A DNA stretch of 64,000 nt from Protoeuglena noctilucae (lineage: Eukaryota > Chlorophyta > Pedinophyceae > Marsupiomonadales > Marsupiomonadaceae), in NCBI GenBank assembly GCA_958009085.1, contig OY253670.1:124001-188000 (forward strand), in the 5' to 3' direction. This document shows, piece after piece, positions 54,491 through 64,000 of this stretch. The notes below the pieces were generated by a model. That model saw only the letters and a list, made by a program, of their open reading frames with translations. It did not search any database and had not been told where the DNA came from. How positions within the stretch are numbered: position 1 is the first letter of the stretch; each line of letters opens with the position of its first letter. Both the position numbers and the translations under genes were made by a program.

Positions 54491-55957
54491 CTACAGAGGA
54501 GGGTGCCAAATGTCCAACAGGGTGTCCCTGCACATGCAGAGCGAGGGCCGTGCATTCCTGCTCCTACACATCTCATGGGACCAGCCTCTGCATGACTGCG
54601 CGACTGTTGCTTGCCAGTCACCTGAGCCGCCGCCCCAGCCCCCGGCCCCCCTCGACCCTCTTCGCATTCCCCTGCGCCAGCTCCCCCGTCCCCCCCAGCT
54701 CCCCGATGTCTGCGGCCGCAAGGGACACCAGTTCAGTTCAGAGCATGGAACAATGTCTCTCGTGCTATATACAACCCCACCGCCTCCCTGCCGCGCACCT
54801 GACATGGGCACCCTGACTGCCTCTGCATTCTCGTCATCGGCACCCCAGCCCAGGGCGCCTGCCGATGACGCGCTCCCGTCTGCCTCCGTGTCGCTGCCTG
54901 CTATCGCCGCATTCGCCAACTCCAGCAAAGTCGCTGCCTCCACCTTCACCAGACTCGCGGGGTCCACCTCTGACAGGTCGTCTGGCTCGTCTGCCCCCTC
55001 CTCTCCCTCGCTGCAAGCGCCCTTGTCGGCCACCCACGCCCCCTCCATGCACGACGCCTCTCGCTCGGACGTGACCCCCACCTGGCCCCCACGCGGGGCA
55101 CCCTCGGGGACGCTGTCACCATCGCGCTGCGCGGGGAGCTCAGAGCCACGCAGCTGCTCCGCGTCGCCCCCCTGAAGCAGCCTGGGGCAGGCGGGGCTCA
55201 GGCACGTGCTGGCTGGCGCCCGCGCCTGGCCCTGGCGCTTCTCCGCGGATACGCACGCGCAGTGCACGGCCGCGTCGTATGCGCCGGCGCCACGGAGCGT
55301 CATCAGAGACCCTGCGGGGAAGTGCAGGGTGGTTGGGGCGGTCGCGGGGGGGGCGGTGAAGGGGGTTGCTGTGTGCGACCCCAGTGCACCCTCTACCCAA
55401 TGCCACGAGCTCCAGTCCACTCGCCTGTGAGAGGATCGTCGCATGAAAAGCTGATGCTGAGGTCTGAGTCCTCGGGGAGGGCAAAGGCAGCGCGGATGGC
55501 GTCGGTGAAGGCCTCGTAGCCGCCGCGGCCGGACTGCACGGTCAAGGAGAGGGCCTGCCCGCCAAAGTTGACGGCCATGACGGCCGGGGCGGAGCAAGTG
55601 AGGTCGGCCGGGGTCAGGGGAGCCCGCCAGTCAGGGAGAGGGCCGTGGCAGAAGTCGCAGCAGTGCTCGCGCGCGGTGCCGGCCGACTGGAGCTGCCAGC
55701 GCGCGAGGCACAGGGCGTGCACGAAGCGTGGGCAGTGACATGGCTGCGGGCGAGGCGGGGCGGCGTAGGTGCCCTGGCCCGGAGGGCACAAGGCACGGGC
55801 AAGGGCCCGCCGGGAGAGGCACGTGTGGGGATGTCGACCGTCGCGCGTCTTCCTATATTGGGGCAAGGCTGCTCACCCGAATTAGCTCCGACTCGTCGGC
55901 GCCGTCCAGGCATATCCAACAAACCTCGTCGTCTCGGGGGGGCTGCGAGGGCAACAT
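54491..55957 (-). CDS. RING-CH (RINGv) zinc-finger protein
   Basis: Starts at 55957: MLPSQPPRDDEVCWICLDGA, then ELIR joined across an intron to PCHCPRFVHALCLARWQLQ and HCCDFCHGPLPDW. The ligand order C-x2-C ... C-x-C ... H-x2-C ... C-x2-C is the RING-CH (RINGv) pattern of MARCH-type E3 ubiquitin ligases. A second domain follows: VMAVNFGGQALSLTVQSGRG, YEAFTDAIRAAFALPEDSDL and SISFSCDDPLTG|SLMTLRGAGAYDAAVHCA. Its 'FT.AIR.AFGLP.DS...I.F.C' layout resembles a beta-grasp or PB1-like fold. The intron between LTG and SLMT has a GC donor (GC at 55434-55433). After this the sequence is acidic and low complexity, and the true C-terminus is uncertain. No membrane segments are obvious, unlike most MARCH proteins. 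Confidence 0.75.
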
Positions 55958-56896
55958 GGTCCATGTCGAGACAGGATAGGGCGGCTCGCTGGCGCAGACC
56001 CGCCTATCTGCGTCGCCCAGGCGCCCATAAGGCAGTCTAGGTAACACTCTTGGCACTGACGATGAAAGAGAGCGGATATATATCGCGAAGGCGTGCCAAA
56101 ACGTCAGAGCACGTGGGTCGGCGGGCACAAGCGAGCGCCGGCGCCACCATGTGCATGCACACGATAATTGTGAGGGCAGACACGAAGCAAACAGCGCAGA
56201 GGGGCGGGCTAAGAAAAGTGACCAGCCTTGCGCGTCGCACGGTGGACAGTGCGCACTTCCGTCGCCTCATCATAGCAAAACAAAGCTAAGCGATCCGCGC
56301 AAGGCCGGATCCACCGGTCAGGATCGCGGCAAACGGGCGCTCAGCTCTACAGGGCGCCCCACACGCGGTCCTTCCAAAAGGAGCGGGCCGCAAGGGCTTC
56401 TTCATAACAATAATATCGCAGTCAGTGATCGGAGGAAGGTCGTTGGGGGCCGCATGGAAAATCTTGGCCGTTACCGGAAAAGTGTCCCCACTGCCAAAGC
56501 CTGCAGCGACGTGACTCACCTGTGTCACCTGTGTGTCTCTCCTGCGCGACATAGTCACACCATTAGGGGAACGGAGAGGCTTAAAGCGCTTGCAGACGTG
56601 CTCCAGCTGGACATGCAGTCACATGCGGGAGCTGCCCAGGCTGAGACCCCAGTGATGCAAGCGCAGGAGCCTCCCAGCCGGTCACACTTTCCAGCCACCT
56701 CTCAGATTCAAGAAGATCAAGACGGGTAGATTGGGGAGGGTACTTGGGCGGGCAATCAGAAACAGCAAGTAGGAGAAAACAAGGGGGGGAAAGGACCCCA
56801 CTAGCCTCAGACAGGTGAGATTACGAGGGCAAACAGTCTGGATAACTTGGCAATGTCGGTAGGTGAACACAGGAGCAGATCGACTTGTCACCCTCG
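55958..56896. other. Intergenic, no gene recognised
   Basis: About 940 bases between two minus-strand genes (RING-CH start, carrier stop). Less GC-rich than coding areas. No conserved frame is seen. It should contain the RING-CH promoter and the carrier's 3' UTR. Confidence 0.45.
56075..56085 (-). promoter_or_regulatory. TATA-like run upstream of RING-CH gene
   Basis: GATATATATCG in a GC-rich context, about 120 bases upstream of the RING-CH start codon on the minus strand. The position is similar to that of the run upstream of exportin-4. A promoter role is inferred only. Confidence 0.25.
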
Positions 56897-58290
56897 TCAT
56901 CCGCCGAGGCCCCGTAGCCACTCGTAGGTGGCCCAGAGGACGACGTTGAAGGACCCGATGCGCGCGAAGTTCGGCCAGAAACCCTTGTAGAACGCCGTCA
57001 GCCCCTCGTCCCTGGCCATAGCAACCACGGTCGCCCACAGGCGCGCGTGGCCGGTAGTGGTGATGAGCCGGGTGCCCAGCACATCAGCGGGGGAACCCAG
57101 CAGTGTCGCCACAAACCCAGCCGCCAGCCCGCACCCCAGGTGGAGCCCGAGCCCGTCTGCACGACATGACATGGCAAAAGGTGCTGCTTGCACAGCCCAC
57201 ATGTGCAAAGCGCCAACTGCACGGCTGTCAACAGGGCACCCAGTCACCTGGCACGCCGCTGTCCAGCGCTGCTCGCTTGGTCCAGTCGTACGAGACGATC
57301 TCTGCTGTAGATATCGTCGAGTTGCGCATCAAGTTTGCCGCGTAGCCCTTGTAGAGCCCCCCCCACACGCCCTCGGCTCTGCAAGGCAAGGGCGCGGCGC
57401 AGCACTCGCGAGGAGCCCAAAATGGGGCCGCTACCCTGCTGGCCCCGCTGCAGACCCCCGTTGCCGCTGCCCTGCCACCCCCAGCTGCCACCCCGTAACC
57501 GCACCTGGCGACGGTGGCGTAGGCCCTGAGCACCCCTTGGCGCGCCAGCGACCCCGCTTCCGTGCGCCCGCTGGCGCTCGCATCCGCCTGGAAGCGCACT
57601 TTCAGGACGTCCGACGGGTTGGCTGCGGTGATGCCCACTGCGCCGACGAGCGACACGCCGTGTCATAAGGTGAGACCCATGGCGGCCATGAAAGCAGTCA
57701 GAGTCGACAGCCTGTCAGTAAGCAGCACCGGACGCCCTCCGCACGGCGTAGGCCCTCACCAGAGCTAGTGATGACAGCGGCCACGACCTTGTGCCCCAGC
57801 GATGCGTCCCCCACGTCCCCAGCGACCCACCGCTTGATGTGGTCGTAGAGACCCAGGCGCAGACCCGTGAAGATGAACTGCCGATGCAGCCCCGGGGATA
57901 GACCCTTGAACGGCGCCGCCACGCCCTCCTCGCGCACGATCGTTGCCAGCGTCTGGAAGGGACCTGCGGGCGGCGATGGCGTGGCGGTGCAGCGCCCGTC
58001 GTGCCTCGGCGTTGCGATGCCGAGGAGGCTGCAGGGCTTGTGAATCTCAGGAAAGGGAGCGCATACCAACCTCGGTACTTCGGCGCACTCGCTGCAGACG
58101 CCCCCGCCTCCTGTCGCAGCTGTCGGATGCTCTGCAGCTGTAGGCGGACTTTCGCCGTGTCCAGCGGGATCGTGGTTGCTTCTGCAACCGCAGCTGCCGT
58201 CGCGGAGGCCAGGACGTTTGTTATGATGTCCTGCCGCCCGGGCTCTGCCTCCTTGGACCGAGGAGACTCCTCAGCGCCGGTACGACTCAT
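56897..58290 (-). CDS. Mitochondrial carrier, UCP/PUMP-like
   Basis: Inner-membrane transporter with three SLC25 repeats. Start 58290: MSRTGAEESPRSKEAEPGRQ, then ATTIPLDTAKVRLQLQ (first P-x-[DE]-x-x-[KR] signature; 'TIPLDTAKVRLQLQ' is characteristic of plant uncoupling proteins and near relatives). Then VREEGVAAPFKGLSPGLHRQ, GLRLGLYDHIKRWVAGDVGD, the second signature NPSDVLKVRFQAD, GGLYKGYAANLMRNSTISTA then EIVSYDWTK, the third signature GSPADVLGTRLI, and EGLTAFYKGFWPNFARIGSF ending YEWLRGLGG. The third signature has Gly in place of the basic residue (PADVLGTR), which would weaken one matrix salt bridge. The closest groups are uncoupling proteins and dicarboxylate carriers, so the substrate cannot be fixed from sequence alone. 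Head-to-head with epsilon-tubulin. Confidence 0.85.
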
Positions 58291-58710
58291 CGGCTACCCA
58301 ACGATGGACAACACGGGCGCTGGCACGGCGTCGAGGGTCCCGTGAAAACAGATAAGCGATGATCGTTACGGTGTAGTTGACACATCCGATCCCAGTTAAG
58401 GGAGACGTTGACGCCACAAGGATCATTCGTCAACGATGCGTTTGACGGCATGACAAAGACGCAGGAAAGATTGCCGCGTCGCAGGACTGGCACGCATTGA
58501 CGCGGCGCGTCAGAGACTCCGTTGAAAGGCCCCTGGCAGGCCTTGTGTTCCATGCAGTCCTTGGTTGCCAGTGGACGTGCAAAGCGTGAACAGCATCGGG
58601 CCTCCTGACCGGTTGAGCCGGTGATTTCGTGGTCGCGAGCGCGAACACGCTGTGCCCGGCTCTCAGACCGGCGGACGTCGCGGGGCTCGCGCCCCGCGCC
58701 GCCCGGCGCC
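58291..58710. other. Head-to-head promoter region
   Basis: 420 bases between the carrier and epsilon-tubulin start codons. No coding signal is recognised. Confidence 0.4.
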
Positions 58711-61251
58711 ATGCCCCGTGAGCTAGTCGTGATCCAGGTCGGGCAATGTGGCAACCAGATAGGAACTCGGTTCTGGGAGATGGCGCTGAGGTGACCGCGG
58801 TCTCCGCGACCTCCCTCAACCGCGCGAGGCGATGCGCCGCCGGCCTGTGCCCTCATTCCCTCGCGAGTGATGTCGTTCTTTCCATCGCGCGATGCGGGCA
58901 ACGGCGGAAGCTTTTGATCTTCTCGCGCAGGGAGCACGCGGCGCACAACCCGCAGGGCGTGTTTGACGACGCCATGAGCAGCTTCTTTCGGAACGTGGAT
59001 GCCAGGTTCGAGCCACCACAGGAGATTCCTTTGGGTGGCCGCGTGCGGGACCTGCGCGCTCGCGCCGTGGTCATCGACATGGAGGAAGGGGTCGTCAACT
59101 CTCTGCTGCAGGGCCCATTGGGGTAAGGGCCGCATTGCCGCTGACATCTGCGGCTGCTTCGACCAGCCGCGATGGCACCCACGGCCATCTGCTCTGATCC
59201 CAGGGACTTGTTCGACCACCGCTCCATGCTGACGGACGTGAGCGGCGCCGGCAACAACTGGGCCCACGGCTATGCCATGTACGGTCCCAAGTATCACGAC
59301 AACCTCGTCGAGTCCGTGCGGGCAGCCGCAGAGCACTGCGACTCTCTGCAGAGGTGGGCAGCGTGACCAGGAGCGCCCTTCCTTGCGCGCCACGCACCCA
59401 CACCTGTGGCTGGAACACTGACCCAGGTGTCGCGCATGTGCTGTCGAGCGATAAGCGTGTACTGACACCGTGACCTCCGCAGTTTCCTGGTCACCCACTC
59501 GCTGGGCGGTGGGACGGGCAGCGGCGTGGGTAGCTACCTCATGGGTGTGCTGGAGGACGAGTTTCCTGAGGTGTATCGCTTCAACGTGGCCGTGTTTCCC
59601 AGCGAAGACGACGACGTCATCACCTCGCCCTACAACTCCCTCCTCAGCCTGTCCAAGGCGAGTCCTGTGCATGTGGCAAAGGGTGCACCAGGGGTCAACC
59701 TAGGGCACATAAGCCTGCGAAACAGCGTGCCATGGGAAGTCTTGCGCATATTTCCACCCGCAGCTCGCCGAGCATTCGGACTGCGTCTTTCCCGTGGAGA
59801 ACCAGGCGCTGATGGACATCTGTGCAGCTATCGACGGGGCGGGCCCGCGGCTAGACGCGAGGAGAGGTGCGGCACTCGACGGACAAGTGGCAGACGCGCC
59901 CGGGTGAGCGGTGCGGCGCTGACGGAAGAGGTGGAGTGGCGGCAGTGCTGGCGATGGCGGGAGTGCTGCATGTTGCATGGCAACGCACTTCATGTGTGCG
60001 AGGGTGAACGACGGGTGCCACATCATTCATACCCTGGCCCGTACACCCAGGACGCGGGAGAAGCCCTTTGACCGCATGAACGGCATCGCTGCCAGTCTGA
60101 TGCTCAACCTCACCTCCTCCGTCCGCTTCAAGGGCTCCCTCAACGGTGACGGCCGGCGCAGGGTAGCAAGATGGTCAACAAACCTTGTGCATAGACCTCC
60201 ACTATAATCGACATGATCTCTGTTTTTTCATCGATAAGTCTTGGTCCCCAATGTGCCGGGGATGGGACTTGCCGTCGCCATCCCCATCACCAAGAGAGAC
60301 CTTGGCTCTCAAGTCCTCCCTTGCCCCCAGTGGATGTCAATGAAATTACCATGAACATGGTCCCGTTCCCACGACTGCACTTCATGACTGCGTCCATGGC
60401 ACCCATATGGGCCCCGGGGGGTCCCCGTGCCATGCGGCAGCCCCGGGGCCTGGAGCAGATGTTCACAGACGTGCTGCAGCCCAAGAGCATGCTCGTGCGG
60501 TCGCAGCCCAAGGCACACACCACGCTGGTGAGGATTGGCCGAGCTAGGCTGGCGAGTCGTCACACAATGCCCGTCGCTGGTCGGCTGCCCCACTGAGCCG
60601 CCTGGGCAGGCAGGCGCTGCGCTGGCGTTTCATCGACGCTCCGATAGTGCCGCTTTCGATGCACGCCGGCCGTGACCTCCCTGCACCGCAGGCCTGCGCG
60701 ATGCTGATGAGGGGCGAGGCGACCATCTCTGACGTGAACCGGTGCATGGCTAAGGTTAAGAAGGAGATGCGCATGGTGCCGTGGAACCGGGACGGTTTCA
60801 AAATCGGACTGTGCAGCAAGGGGCAGGTCGGCATGCCACAGGTGAGCGCCTGCCAGCCCCACTCGGTGTCACAACTGAGCAGCAGAGCAATGGACGAACT
60901 ACTGGCCTGCGTCCTCTGCGTTTCGCGACCCGAGAGAGCGCGCCTGCACGCTGCCACCCCTGCGCACCACCACCTCTACCCCTCGCATGGCCCCCGCAGT
61001 CCCTCCTGTGCCTTCAGAACAACACGGGCATCCAGTCGAGTTTCCGCGCCATGTGCGACCGCTTCGACAAGCTCTACTCCCGCAGCTTCTACCTCCACCA
61101 CTACACGCAGTACATCGAGCAGGCATCGTTTGACTGCGCGAGGGAAGACGTGAGGCAGCTGGTGGAGGAGTACAGGGGGCTAGAGACCGGAGGGGTGCAG
61201 GGCGCGCCCGCCACGCGCCTGCAGCCGGTCGGGCTGTCTTTTAACCGGTAG
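58711..61251 (+). CDS. TUBE1: Epsilon-tubulin
   Basis: Centriolar tubulin needed for triplet microtubules and basal-body duplication. Nine exons, all phase-consistent: 58711-58790, 58931-59122, 59204-59353, 59483-59657, 59764-59903, 60051-60145, 60331-60527, 60693-60841 and 61000-61251. Features distinguishing epsilon from gamma or alpha/beta: [40 protein letters not shown] then [87 protein letters not shown] and [13 protein letters not shown]. The GTP-binding loop GGGTGSG is intact. The intron after LSLSK has a GC donor (AAG|GCGAGT, GC at 59658). A GT a few bases on would also keep phase but insert three residues not found in relatives. The stop is TAG. Confidence 0.96.
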
Positions 61252-61320
61252 CCTAGGATGTGCATACGACGGACACGTGTCCAGTGCAAGCGTCACCGGC
61301 CCGCTTACCGGGTCTCTGGG

Positions 61321-62340
61321 TCAGGTTTTGCGCTTGGGCGGGTCGTACTTGCCCTTGAGCGGTGCGAATGTGAGTCGGTGGATGGGGCAGGGCCCGTGCA
61401 CGGCGATGGCTGCTACATGCTCGCGTGTGGGGTAGCCCTGGGGCGGTGACAGTGGTTGGAAGGGGGCATTGATGGGGCGGACCCCCCTAGTCAGCGCCAG
61501 GGCCTACCATCGACAGACTCATGTCACCTTGTGCTGCTTGAAGTTGTACTGGGGCCATCGCTTGTCGAATTCCATCATGAGACGGTCCCTGCAGTCACGG
61601 CACAATGGAGTCGCGCGCCATCGCTATGAAGGTCGTGACAAACACGCAGCCATCGCTCGCTGGTGACCTGTGGACCTTTGCGATGACGGATGCAGCGCTG
61701 ATGCACCGCACGATGCGGTCCCCGCCGACCACCGCCCGGGCACGTGAAGCGTCCAGCTCTTGAGGGAGCCTGTTGCCGTCCACTAGGACGAAGCCCGGTC
61801 GCTGCGGTAGGTACCGCACCGCCGCTGCCATGGCACGCATCGCTGCCTGCGGGAAGCAAGGCTACATGTTGGACGTGTTGGCAGCGGGCAGCGAAAGCGA
61901 CATTTGGAGGGTAGGGGAAGTGTGGCACGCAAGGCGCACCTGCAGGATGTTGATCTTGTCGATATCTCCCGCCGACACCTCCGCCACCGCCCAGCAGACG
62001 CGGCTGTCGCTGGTGAGCTGCTGGTAGATGGCGTCACGTTGCGCCTCGGAGAGAAGCTTCGAGTCGTTTAACTCATCGACTTGCACGTCCTCGGGGAGGA
62101 TGCACGCCGCAGCCACGACGGGACCCGCCAGCGGACCACGCCCCGCCTCGTCCACGCCAGCGATCAACTTGTACCCGTCTGCCTCAAGCTTCCGCTCCAT
62201 CTCCCTGGCCTTCCCCGCGCTGCTCGGGCCTGTTGACGCTCCCCGGCGCTGAGCTGGCTTGGGCTTGGGCTTGGGCGAGGAAACCGGCGATGCTTTCGCA
62301 GCCTGCGAGCGCGCAGGCCCGGTTTTAAGCGCGGTTGTTG
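61321..62340 (-). CDS. Ribonuclease HII, bacterial type
   Basis: Removes ribonucleotides from DNA and cleaves RNA in hybrids. Four 3' exons are placed: upstream to 61940, 61846-61668, 61588-61528 and 61437-61321, all GT-AG. Motifs: [20 protein letters not shown] ([13 protein letters not shown], with the metal-binding Asp and Glu), [30 protein letters not shown] (third acid), [39 protein letters not shown] and [14 protein letters not shown] ending PPKRKT. The 'GPLAGPVV' and 'HKGYPT..H' forms are those of bacterial RnhB, not of eukaryotic RNase H2 subunit A, so plastid or mitochondrial function is inferred. Upstream of [10 protein letters not shown] there is an in-frame, Lys/Pro/Ala-rich stretch ([13 protein letters not shown]) likely to be the linker after a transit peptide. 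The start codon is unresolved, so the upper coordinate is approximate. Confidence 0.9.
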
Positions 62341-63115
62341 CAACGCCATGACGTCCTGCCCCTGGCCTGCGCTCGCCTGGCGCGACGTGGCCCGCGGGCG
62401 GAGCACTCGCAAAGGCGCTCTCTCGCTCATCGCAGGCTCGGCTGCGCGCGACCGGCCCTTCGCCATCGACGCCACGCAGACCCTCCAGGCCCTGCGTGCC
62501 TCACGCAGCAAAGGCCCAGCGAAATCCACACGACATGGCAAGAACGATCACTTGCTTGCGCAGCGATCTCACCGCCGCGAGGATCGAGATCAGGTATGGA
62601 CGTGCTCGGCGGGCAGACTGGCGGAGACGCGCCAGTGCAGCTGACCAGTGCGACGGCAGCGATGCGTGAAGGGGCCCGCGAAAGCACATGCGACATTTAA
62701 TCGTGTCGGGGAGCATCCTCGGGGTGGGAGCTGGCGTCCTGGGTTTGGTTAGCGGGGGATCACTTCTTGCCGTTGCTGGGGAGCAGACTGCGCGCGCAGC
62801 AGGGGTCGCGGCGATGGGCGCAGACGAGAATTGAGCTTTATCGGCATCAACAACGTATCCGACATCGTAGGGCGTTCAAGAACGGACTGCGCGACCTGAA
62901 AGAGGCCCGTGCACGCTCATCGCCACGATGGTGCCGGCGGCCGCCCCCAGGCCGGCTCGCGTCGATACGTACGACGCCGCCGACCCGTTGGAAGACGTAG
63001 AGGACGAACGGCTCCTCGGAGATGCCATGGGCGGTGAGGTTGCGAAAGAGGGCGTGCATGCAGTGGCGCCTCTGAGCAAACAGCGACCCCTGCGCCTCAG
63101 CCGCCGCGTCTGCAG
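62341..63115. other. Head-to-head region, upstream exon of transporter possible
   Basis: Between RNase HII and the first firm exon of the transporter. The transporter's first exon and both promoters should be here, but I could not identify a convincing start codon. Confidence 0.4.
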
Positions 63116-64000
63116 ACGGGCGCGCGCGTGACTTCGCGTCCCTGGATGGCAAGAAGTTTGCGCCGATTCCCGCCGACGCCAAGGGCCTGCCTTCGGTGCC
63201 GGAGCTCCCCGTGCTATCGACCGAAGACGAGGACAAGCTCTTTGCCAAGATATCCTGGCGGATCCTCCCTGTGCACTTCACGCTCGCCATGTGCTGCTTC
63301 ATCGACCGCACCAACCTGAGCTACGGCGCGCTGCAGCTCAACGAGGACCTCGGCTTTGGCCCAGAGGTCTACGGGCTGGGTGCTGGCATCTTCTTCATCT
63401 CATACACCGGTGCGCTACTACCGGTGGCTACGAGGGCGTGCGTGATCCACTGCTGTGAGCCACGTGCACGCACGGCCCCTCGCCTCTCTCTCCCTGCAGC
63501 CTTTCAAATCCCGTCCGACATGGTCATCGGCCGTGTCGGTGCCCCGCTGTGGCTGGCGCTCATCCTGTTTGTCTGGGGGGGGCTGGCTGCATGCATGGCC
63601 GGCATCCGGAGCCAGTCGGGCTTTTTCGTGCTGCGGCTCTTTCTCGGGTGAGCGCAGGGCCGTGAGCAAACCCAGCATGTCAGGGCAGGCGCAAGCACCA
63701 CACTGAGCATTGCCCTTTGCGCACCGCCACGCAGGGCCGCGGAGGCGGGGACGTTCCCGGGCATCTGGCACCACCTGGCGATGTTCTACTCTCCACGCAC
63801 GGTCGGCGAGGCCTACACGCGCGTCGCGACGGTCACGGCCTTCTCCTCGGTCGTTGGCGGCCCCTTAGCGGCCCTGCTGATGCAGCTGGACGGCGCCTGG
63901 GGCCTGCGGTGAGTGCCCTGCCTCTTGCAAGGAAGGGGTTGTGCGGCAGGGGGCGCAGCAAGGCGCTTCGCTCTGCCCATTCTGGCTAGCACCTAGGACA
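63116..64000 (+). CDS. MFS transporter, anion:cation symporter-like (partial)
   Basis: The 5' part of a major facilitator gene, cut by the window end. Exons: about 63116-63409, 63500-63647 and 63735-63908. The N-terminal cytosolic segment (DFASLDGKKFAPIP) is followed by LFAKISWRILPVHFTLAMCC and FIDRTNLSYGALQLNEDLGF ('FIDRTNLSYGA' is typical of the ACS/phthalate-permease-like MFS family), then GPEVYGLGAGIFFISYTAFQ, IPSDMVIGRVGAPLWLALIL, and AAEAGTFPGIWHHLAMFYSP ('GAAEAGFFPG...' family motif), ending at LLMQLDGAWGLR. About five of twelve membrane segments are inside the window. The substrate cannot be inferred. The first exon upstream of 63116 is missing from this call. Confidence 0.85.

Noticed and set aside
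58287-59672. 461-codon minus-strand open frame
   Set aside because: It lies antisense to well-conserved epsilon-tubulin exons and shows no motif of its own.
58711-61251. Gamma-tubulin
   Set aside because: [31 protein letters not shown] and [10 protein letters not shown] match epsilon-tubulin specifically.
61321-62340. Eukaryotic RNase H2 subunit A
   Set aside because: The active-site block reads [13 protein letters not shown] and the end has HK|GYPTREH, both bacterial RnhB forms.
1-64000. tRNA, rRNA, CRISPR, transposon or virus-derived elements
   Set aside because: I looked for cloverleaf-like arms, repeat-spacer arrays, transposase or reverse-transcriptase motifs and long terminal repeats and saw none. 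A covariance-model or repeat search would be needed to exclude small ones.

Overview
The window looks like nuclear DNA of a unicellular green alga. It is very GC-rich, genes are dense on both strands, and most genes are broken into many short exons by introns of roughly 50-250 bases. Plastid and plant-lineage proteins sit beside mitochondrial ones: a ClpF-like Clp adaptor, a cyanobacterial-type kinase with a C-terminal membrane anchor, a bacterial-type RNase HII, an RBP45/47-like RNA-binding protein, a plant-type serine acetyltransferase and a UCP/PUMP-like carrier. An epsilon-tubulin gene and a CEP164-like WW gene imply centrioles or basal bodies. A chlorophyte is my best inference. A haptophyte or another GC-rich alga is not excluded.

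Layout. 1-10.8 kb: CEP164-like gene (-), a 66-residue Cys-tailed protein (+), DUS1 tRNA-dihydrouridine synthase (-), a four-helix membrane protein (+), ClpF-like (-). 11-21 kb: ARM/TPR protein (+), pyruvate dehydrogenase E1 beta (-), cyanobacterial-type kinase (+), an unknown helical protein (-). 21-34 kb: RBP45/47-like protein (+), about 1.8 kb without a recognisable gene, a small ORF (+), serine acetyltransferase (-), exportin-4 (-). 34-46 kb: a large kinase with unusual repeats (+), VAMP7-type R-SNARE (+), a small mitochondrial-looking protein (-), a membrane pseudokinase (-). 46-64 kb: NSA2 (+), calpain (+), an unknown acidic-tailed protein (-), galactokinase (+), RING-CH protein (-), UCP-like carrier (-), epsilon-tubulin (+), RNase HII (-), and the start of an MFS transporter (+) cut by the window edge.

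Exons were placed by eye, joining conserved protein segments across splice sites with matching phase. The clearest genome-level signal is an unusually high share of introns starting with GC instead of GT. By my count about 20 of perhaps 120-140 placed introns are GC-AG, and many sit inside well-conserved proteins where no GT site keeps the frame. The genes form no operon-like pathway. Many neighbours are head-to-head with 0.4-0.9 kb between start codons, suggesting shared promoter regions. I saw no rRNA, tRNA, CRISPR array, transposon or virus-derived element.
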